Assembly (NCBI GenBank): GCA_013215865.1
Contig: JABSQL010000017.1
Location: forward strand, 1 to 7,132
Length of the DNA stretch: 7,132 nucleotides
Source of the DNA: Candidatus Margulisiibacteriota bacterium
Lineage (GTDB): Bacteria; Margulisbacteria; Marinamargulisbacteria; DT-59
Direction: 5' to 3'
Position 1 is the stretch's first letter, and the number at the start of each line of letters is the position of its first letter. Shown here piece by piece: positions 6,035-7,132 of this stretch. The notes beneath the pieces are model-generated. The model was not told the origin of the DNA. It saw only the letters and a list, made by a program, of their open reading frames with translations, and did no database searches. A program made the position numbers and the translations under genes.

Positions 6035-6715
6035 ATGTTTATGAAGAAAATTGTTGCTATGGATGTATGGACAAAAGATGTTACATTGAGCACTTTGCAA
6101 AAAGAGGGAAAGAATCTATGGAGTTATTGTCATTTCTATTATGCTGAAAGGAAAAAACTTGCAGATTATCCAATATGGAAAATGTTAATGCAAAATGTTA
6201 CGGTTAAAAGCTATTTTATGAATATATTAGGAACTAAAGAGGTAGGCATTGAATTTCACCCCACCGAAGATAAAAACAGAGTATTGTTCTATTTTAATTT
6301 TAGTGTTAAAAAAATCATGAAGGAAAGTGGAGTATTTTACGTTAGTGTATATGATGACGACAATGATGACGACAAAAATAAATTTTCTTTTTTCTTTGAT
6401 AAAGACATGAAGTGGGAGGAAGATGAGATGTGTCCTGAAATTGGACATACAGAAAATACTTACTCTTACGCGTTACCTACAACGATTCATTCAAGAATAA
6501 GATGTTCAAATTCTATTAGATTAGCAATAAAGGAAATGGATGAACAGATTAATTTTTTAAATGATATGACTCCAGGCGTTTTTGAAAGTGTGAAAATTGA
6601 TGATGAAAAAGCGTGTTTTAGTTTAATGAAAAATAATCATATAGATTTAATAACTAAAATGAATGAAGAAGGACTATTAAAAGAAGGAATATTCGAAAAA
6701 ATTGAACAAGCATAA
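6035..6715 (+). CDS. Hypothetical acidic protein orfC, no recognised family
   Basis: I do not recognise this 226-residue protein. No signal peptide or membrane segment is seen. The first part is rich in aromatic residues (NLWSYCHFYYAERKK, residues 27-41, and YPIWKMLMQNV, 45-55). Residues 69-106 look like beta strands (EVGIEFHP, RVLFYFNFSVKK, GVFYVSVYDDD), followed by a strongly acidic loop DDDNDDDK at 107-114 and another strand (KFSFFFDKDMKW). The C-terminal 50 residues are helical; FSLMKNNHIDLITKMNEEGLL (195-215) resembles a helix-turn-helix pair of an ankyrin repeat but lacks the TPLH signature. The acidic loop is encoded by a 12-bp tandem duplication. The gene is AT-rich, divergent from orfB and ends 26 bp from the end of mutL. 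The good promoter and ribosome binding site make a real gene likely. Function is unknown; a partnership with orfB is inferred from context only. Confidence 0.75.
   Translation: MFMKKIVAMDVWTKDVTLSTLQKEGKNLWSYCHFYYAERKKLADYPIWKMLMQNVTVKSYFMNILGTKEVGIEFHPTEDKNRVLFYFNFSVKKIMKESGVFYVSVYDDDNDDDKNKFSFFFDKDMKWEEDEMCPEIGHTENTYSYALPTTIHSRIRCSNSIRLAIKEMDEQINFLNDMTPGVFESVKIDDEKACFSLMKNNHIDLITKMNEEGLLKEGIFEKIEQA
6353..6376 (+). repeat. In-frame 12-bp tandem duplication in orfC
   Basis: GATGACGACAAT (6353-6364) is followed directly by GATGACGACAAA (6365-6376), identical at 11 of 12 positions. Because 12 is a multiple of 3, the reading frame is kept and the protein gains a D-D-D-N / D-D-D-K doublet. Such a repeat can change copy number by slippage. 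Confidence 0.7.
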
Positions 6716-6741
6716 GGACCTGTTTAAATTCTAAGAAAAAA

Positions 6742-7132
6742 CTACCGCCTCAAAAACAGCTTTTCAAGATCTGATTTTTCGAATTTGATGTAGAGTGGGC
6801 GGCCATGGGGGCAAGTGAAATTCAGAGGGGAGGCTTTGAGGTCTTGTAAGAGCTGCTGTACTTCGGGTGGGGTCATGCGTTTTCCCGCTTTGATGGCGGC
6901 CTTACAAGACATCATTTTGAACTGGTCCATTTTCTCTTGCCATATCTCCGTTTGAGAACCGGATTTGATGTTAGACAAGCAGGTACTCATAAATTCTTGG
7001 TATGAGATATCTGAGAATTCGTAGGGGACCGAGCGAATCTTGAGTTGGTTGGCGCCAAAGGGTTCTATTTCGAATTGCAGGTCTTTAAAAAAGGCGGCAT
7101 TTTCTTCGTATAAAACATACAATTCTGTTGGA
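6742..7132 (-). CDS. mutL: DNA mismatch repair protein MutL, C-terminal end (5' part outside window)
   Basis: Only the last 130 or so codons are present; the frame is open to the window edge, so the apparent TTG start at 7122 is internal. The fragment is the C-terminal dimerisation and endonuclease domain of MutL, which nicks the new strand after MutS recognises a mismatch. Visible features are FEIEPFGANQLKIRSVP, matching the family's GFEIEPFG-N---VR-VP block, SCKAAIKAG (the ACR-like motif), CPHGRP, and the terminal KLFLRR (F-x-R). The SCKAA, CPHGRP and FxR motifs belong to MutL proteins with metal-dependent endonuclease activity, unlike the E. coli type, so methyl-independent strand discrimination is implied. 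The DQHAAHERI motif would lie just upstream, outside the window. orfC ends 26 bp away, tail to tail. mutL, orfB, topA and panC share the minus strand, with orfC interrupting. Confidence 0.93.
   Translation of the reverse strand, partial: PTELYVLYEENAAFFKDLQFEIEPFGANQLKIRSVPYEFSDISYQEFMSTCLSNIKSGSQTEIWQEKMDQFKMMSCKAAIKAGKRMTPPEVQQLLQDLKASPLNFTCPHGRPLYIKFEKSDLEKLFLRR

Noticed and set aside
5316..6707. Inverted 8-bp repeat GTTCAATT (5316-5323) / AATTGAAC (6700-6707) flanking orfB-orfC as element ends
   Set aside because: Too short in AT-rich DNA, the right copy is inside the orfC coding sequence, there is no target duplication and no transposase.
7120..7122. TTG as the start of a short minus-strand gene at the right edge
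   Set aside because: The frame continues upstream and the protein is an internal part of the MutL C-terminal domain.
1..7132. CRISPR array, insertion sequence, rRNA or tRNA
   Set aside because: No regularly spaced repeats, transposase motifs or RNA gene signatures were found on either strand.

Overview
The window is bacterial chromosomal DNA. Five housekeeping genes are recognisable from their protein motifs: the 3' part of nadB (L-aspartate oxidase), gcvH (lipoyl carrier protein H), panC (pantothenate synthetase), topA (DNA topoisomerase I) and the 3' part of mutL (mismatch repair). GcvH and the 694-residue TopA with three C-terminal four-cysteine zinc motifs look like those of Firmicutes-type or deep-branching bacteria, and most genes have either a strong AAGGAGG-type ribosome binding site or a recognisable -35/-10 promoter. 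I cannot place the organism from this. A free-living or host-associated lineage outside Proteobacteria, possibly an uncultured phylum, is only a guess. The genome makes its own NAD and pantothenate precursors, so it is not a highly reduced parasite.

Layout: nadB (+, cut at the left edge) ends at 962. An AT-rich unknown gene (orfA, -) lies tail to tail with it and is divergent from gcvH (+). The 147-bp gap between the convergent gcvH and panC holds a foldable sequence closed by an 8-bp inverted repeat. panC and topA lie on the minus strand (topA upstream, 68-bp gap) and probably share transcripts. topA has an excellent promoter of its own, placed so close to the ATG that its mRNA should be leaderless or nearly so. 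Upstream of topA are two AT-rich unknown genes in divergent orientation: orfB (-), a small protein with ankyrin-like repeats, and orfC (+), an unrecognised acidic protein. Their shared 176-bp control region carries a promoter in each direction and two pairs of short direct repeats. mutL (-, cut at the right edge) ends tail to tail with orfC.

How it fits together: the core genes belong to separate pathways (NAD synthesis, glycine cleavage or lipoate relay, pantothenate/CoA synthesis, DNA supercoiling, mismatch repair). The three unknown genes differ from them in composition and sit exactly in the gaps between them. They look like lineage-specific or transferred cargo inserted without damage to the core genes. 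The orfB/orfC divergent pair with its repeat-bearing control region is the most likely place for an undescribed function. No tRNA, rRNA, CRISPR array, transposase or convincing rho-independent terminator was seen.
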